Shown one piece after another: positions 21,602-23,202 of a stretch of DNA of 23,202 nt. The first letter of the stretch is position 1. Each line of letters starts with the position of its first letter. The stretch is taken from NCBI GenBank assembly GCA_030450535.1, contig JAKDIK010000004.1, forward strand, positions 1 through 23,202, written 5' to 3'. The stretch is from Propionibacteriaceae bacterium. Its GTDB lineage: Bacteria; Actinomycetota; Actinomycetes; Propionibacteriales; Propionibacteriaceae. Below the pieces are notes generated by a model. The model saw only the letters and a program-made list of their open reading frames with translations, searched no databases and had not been told where the DNA came from. Position numbers and translations under genes: made by a program.

Positions 21602-22177
21602 TCAGCGCAGGACGGCGAGGACGTCCTCGCGCTCGGTGCCGTCGTTCCAGTGGGCGATCAGGAGGCCGCGGGCGCCGGTGGTGTTCTCATGTTCGGCGTC
21701 GAGGATGCGGGTGAGGCGCACCTGGCCGATGGCGTCCACGCCGGCCACCACGCCCGAGCCCTCCACCTCGACCTTGCCTTCCTTGAGTTCGCCCGATTCG
21801 GCGTCGCGGATCTCGGCGGCGGTGTCGCCCTCGCGGATCACGCGGACCAACTCGGACACGTAGACGGGGTCGGTGGGGGCGTCATAGCAGTAGCGGGTGC
21901 CGAGGACGCTGTGCTCGAGTTTGCCGATGAGGAGCCCCTCCTCGAGCGGCTCGGCGCGCCACGTGACCGGAACGTGGTAGGTGAACCCGGCGGACGTGAG
22001 GAACATGCAGTCCAGGCCGACCTCGTCGTCGGGGTCCGCGAAGCGGAAGAACCCGACCCGCTCCAGGTCGGACGCGTCGCCGGCGAACCACAGCTGCTTG
22101 GGCAGCCACTGTGCCAGCAGCTCGAGCTTGGTCGGGACGAGGGTCGCGCTCGGGTGGACTTCTGCGGTGCCGCTCAT
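21602..22177 (-). CDS. Stand-alone protein resembling the maltokinase N-terminal cap domain
   Basis: A 191-residue soluble protein. Recognisable pieces are HPSATLVPTKLELLAQWLP, FFRFADPDDEVGLDCMFL, YHVPVTWRAEPLEEG, LIGKLEHSVLGTRYCYDAPTDPVYV. These fit the family of small actinobacterial proteins annotated as maltokinase N-terminal cap domain or CG0192-related proteins; no kinase domain is attached. Role is not established; a link to maltose-1-phosphate/glycogen metabolism is only by domain name. ATG 22177 is chosen because GAAGGAG on the minus strand lies 10 nt before it; the longer frame to 22330 runs through tandem repeats and is Arg/Pro/Thr-rich junk. The gene is convergent to polA and divergent to rpsA. 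Confidence 0.72.
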   Translation of the reverse strand: MSGTAEVHPSATLVPTKLELLAQWLPKQLWFAGDASDLERVGFFRFADPDDEVGLDCMFLTSAGFTYHVPVTWRAEPLEEGLLIGKLEHSVLGTRYCYDAPTDPVYVSELVRVIREGDTAAEIRDAESGELKEGKVEVEGSGVVAGVDAIGQVRLTRILDAEHENTTGARGLLIAHWNDGTEREDVLAVLR

Positions 22178-22191
22178 GTGAGGAGTGCTCC

Positions 22192-22248
22192 TTCGGTGCG
22201 TCGGTGGGTCTTCGGTGCGTCGGTGGGTCTTCGGTGCGTCGGTGGGTC
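22192..22248. repeat. Three perfect 19-bp tandem repeats upstream of the cap-domain gene
   Basis: TTCGGTGCGTCGGTGGGTC occurs three times without a mismatch at 22192-22210, 22211-22229 and 22230-22248. On the minus strand the last copy runs straight into the AAGGAG ribosome binding site. A possible minus-strand -10 (TAGCGT, 22262-22257) would start the transcript right at the array, placing it in the 5' leader. Confidence 0.95.
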
Positions 22249-22333
22249 TCGGTCCCACGCTAGTCCACCGCGGGGGGTGGCGGGAGGCCTCCGGCCGCCT
22301 GTCCACCGAGGCCCGTATCACGGGAACCAACCT

Positions 22334-22363
22334 TTGACCGCCTGAGCGCCCACTCGGTAGACT
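22334..22363 (+). promoter_or_regulatory. rpsA promoter
   Basis: TTGACC (22334-22339), 18-nt spacer and TAGACT (22358-22363) form the best sigma-70-type promoter in the window, fitting a highly expressed ribosomal gene. The leader would be about 97 nt. The 289-bp gap to the divergent gene otherwise holds the 19-bp repeats and no gene. Confidence 0.7.
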
Positions 22364-22405
22364 GGTGGATCGGTGTGGTCTGTCTGCCCTCGGACCTAGG
22401 GGGGC

Positions 22406-22429
22406 GGGTGATTTCGGGCCGCATCACCT
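22406..22429 (+). promoter_or_regulatory. Stem-loop in the rpsA leader
   Basis: GGTGAT (22407-22412) pairs with ATCACC (22423-22428) around a 10-nt loop, extended by one G-U pair. It lies mid-leader, 38 nt before the start codon. It might take part in autoregulation by S1, which is known for E. coli rpsA but with a different leader. Confidence 0.35.
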
Positions 22430-22466
22430 ACCGCACTCACACGTTCAGTTATCGGAGCCCTACTAC

Positions 22467-23202
22467 ATGACCTCCACTCCTGAGGCCGCTCAGGTCACAG
22501 TCGACGACTTCATGAGCAGCGAAGAGTTCGCCGCCGCCGTCGATGCCACAATCAAGTACTTCAATGACGGTGACATCGTCACCGGTACCGTCGTCAAGGT
22601 CGACCGCGACGAGGTTCTCCTCGACATCGGTTACAAGACCGAGGGCGTCATTCCCTCCAAGGAACTCTCCATCAAGCACGACGTCGATCCGTTCGATGTC
22701 GTCTCCGTCGGCGACGAGATCGAGGCTCTCGTCCAGCAGAAGGAGGACAAGGAGGGTCGTCTGATCCTGTCCAAGAAGCGCGCCCAGTACGAGCGCGCCT
22801 GGGGTCAGATCGAGCAGGTCAAGGAGTCCGACGGCGTGGTCACCGGCCGCGTCATCGAGGTCGTCAAGGGTGGTCTGATCGTCGACATCGGCCTGCGCGG
22901 CTTCCTGCCGGCGTCCCTGGTCGAGATGCGCCGCGTCCGCGACCTCCAGCCCTACGTGGGCCAGGAGCTCGAGGCCAAGATCATCGAGCTGGACAAGAAC
23001 CGGAACAACGTCGTCCTGAGCCGCCGCGCGTGGCTGGAGCAGACGCAGTCCGAGGTGCGCACCAGCTTCCTCAACCAGCTCGCCAAGGGCCAGATCCGCC
23101 GCGGCGTCGTCTCCAGCATCGTCAACTTCGGCGCCTTCGTCGACCTCGGCGGCGTGGACGGCCTCGTGCACGTCTCCGAGCTGTCCTGGAAGCACATCGA
23201 CC
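22467..23202 (+). CDS. rpsA: 30S ribosomal protein S1, 3' partial
   Basis: The first 245 codons are present and the frame is open to the window edge. S1 RNA-binding repeats are visible: one at about residues 35-104 (GDIVTGTVVKVDRDEVLLDIGYKTEGVIP), a second at 121-189 (GVVTGRVIEVVKGGLIVDIGLRGFLPAS), and the start of a third from about 208 (RRGVVSSIVNFGAFVDLGGVDGLVHVSELSW). S1 helps load mRNA on the 30S subunit. ATG 22467 is preceded by CGGAG at 9-nt spacing. A strong promoter lies about 100 nt upstream. The polA-rpsA neighbourhood is conserved in mycobacteria. Confidence 0.97.
   Translation, partial: MTSTPEAAQVTVDDFMSSEEFAAAVDATIKYFNDGDIVTGTVVKVDRDEVLLDIGYKTEGVIPSKELSIKHDVDPFDVVSVGDEIEALVQQKEDKEGRLILSKKRAQYERAWGQIEQVKESDGVVTGRVIEVVKGGLIVDIGLRGFLPASLVEMRRVRDLQPYVGQELEAKIIELDKNRNNVVLSRRAWLEQTQSEVRTSFLNQLAKGQIRRGVVSSIVNFGAFVDLGGVDGLVHVSELSWKHID

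Noticed and set aside
22192..22248. CRISPR-like array
   Set aside because: Copies are directly adjacent with no spacers, only 19 bp long, and no cas genes are present.

Overview
The window is chromosomal DNA of very high G+C from an actinobacterium. The gene order (dcw cluster running into ftsZ-pgeF-sepF-divIVA), the PdtaR-like ANTAR regulator near pyk, and the pyk ... polA ... rpsA order (also known from mycobacteria) point to Actinomycetota. The overall feel is Propionibacteriales/Propionibacteriaceae, but that rank is an inference I cannot test here. No insertion sequence, phage, CRISPR array or integrase is visible; this is mostly core genome.

Layout. 1-7283 is a tightly packed cell-wall/division operon on the + strand: the 3' end of murF, then mraY, murD, ftsW, murG, murC, ftsQ, several joined by 4-nt stop/start overlaps. 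A 276-bp regulatory gap with palindromes and a likely promoter precedes ftsZ, followed by pgeF and sepF. The yggS and yggT genes often found around sepF in actinobacteria are absent. A long DivIVA/Wag31-like protein (10267-11307) follows under a possible promoter of its own. 11423-13316 is an operon of a DksA/TraR-type zinc-finger regulator, lipoprotein signal peptidase lspA (apparently with an ATA start) and an RluD-type pseudouridine synthase. Pyruvate kinase (13428-14864), a convergent tRNA-Leu(CAA), a PdtaR-like response regulator and a convergent MenI/PaaI-like hotdog thioesterase come next; the last two overlap at their 3' ends.

16391-18548 is a compact three-gene operon of membrane-associated proteins (helical-repeat protein with C-terminal anchor, holin-superfamily-like protein, DUF3618-like protein), joined by ATGA overlaps, with a good promoter in front and a strong hairpin behind. 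It is the least understood part of the window. PolA (18698-21403), a stand-alone protein resembling the maltokinase N-terminal cap domain (minus strand), and the 5' part of rpsA (22467 to the window edge) complete the region.

How it works together. The first half makes lipid I and lipid II (MurF, MraY, MurD, MurC, MurG), polymerises septal glycan (FtsW), and builds and positions the divisome (FtsQ, FtsZ, SepF, DivIVA). PgeF edits wrongly assembled wall precursors. The second half is housekeeping: lipoprotein maturation, rRNA modification, glycolysis, RNA-level regulation, DNA repair synthesis and translation.

The most notable extras are: the ATA start codon of lspA; 11-residue (hendecad) repeats in three unlinked proteins; a 3 x 19-bp perfect tandem repeat just before a ribosome binding site; a 74-bp cruciform-like palindrome between convergent genes with a smaller look-alike after ftsQ; and palindromes over the ftsZ promoter. 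Nothing here is clearly a new defence or mobile system.
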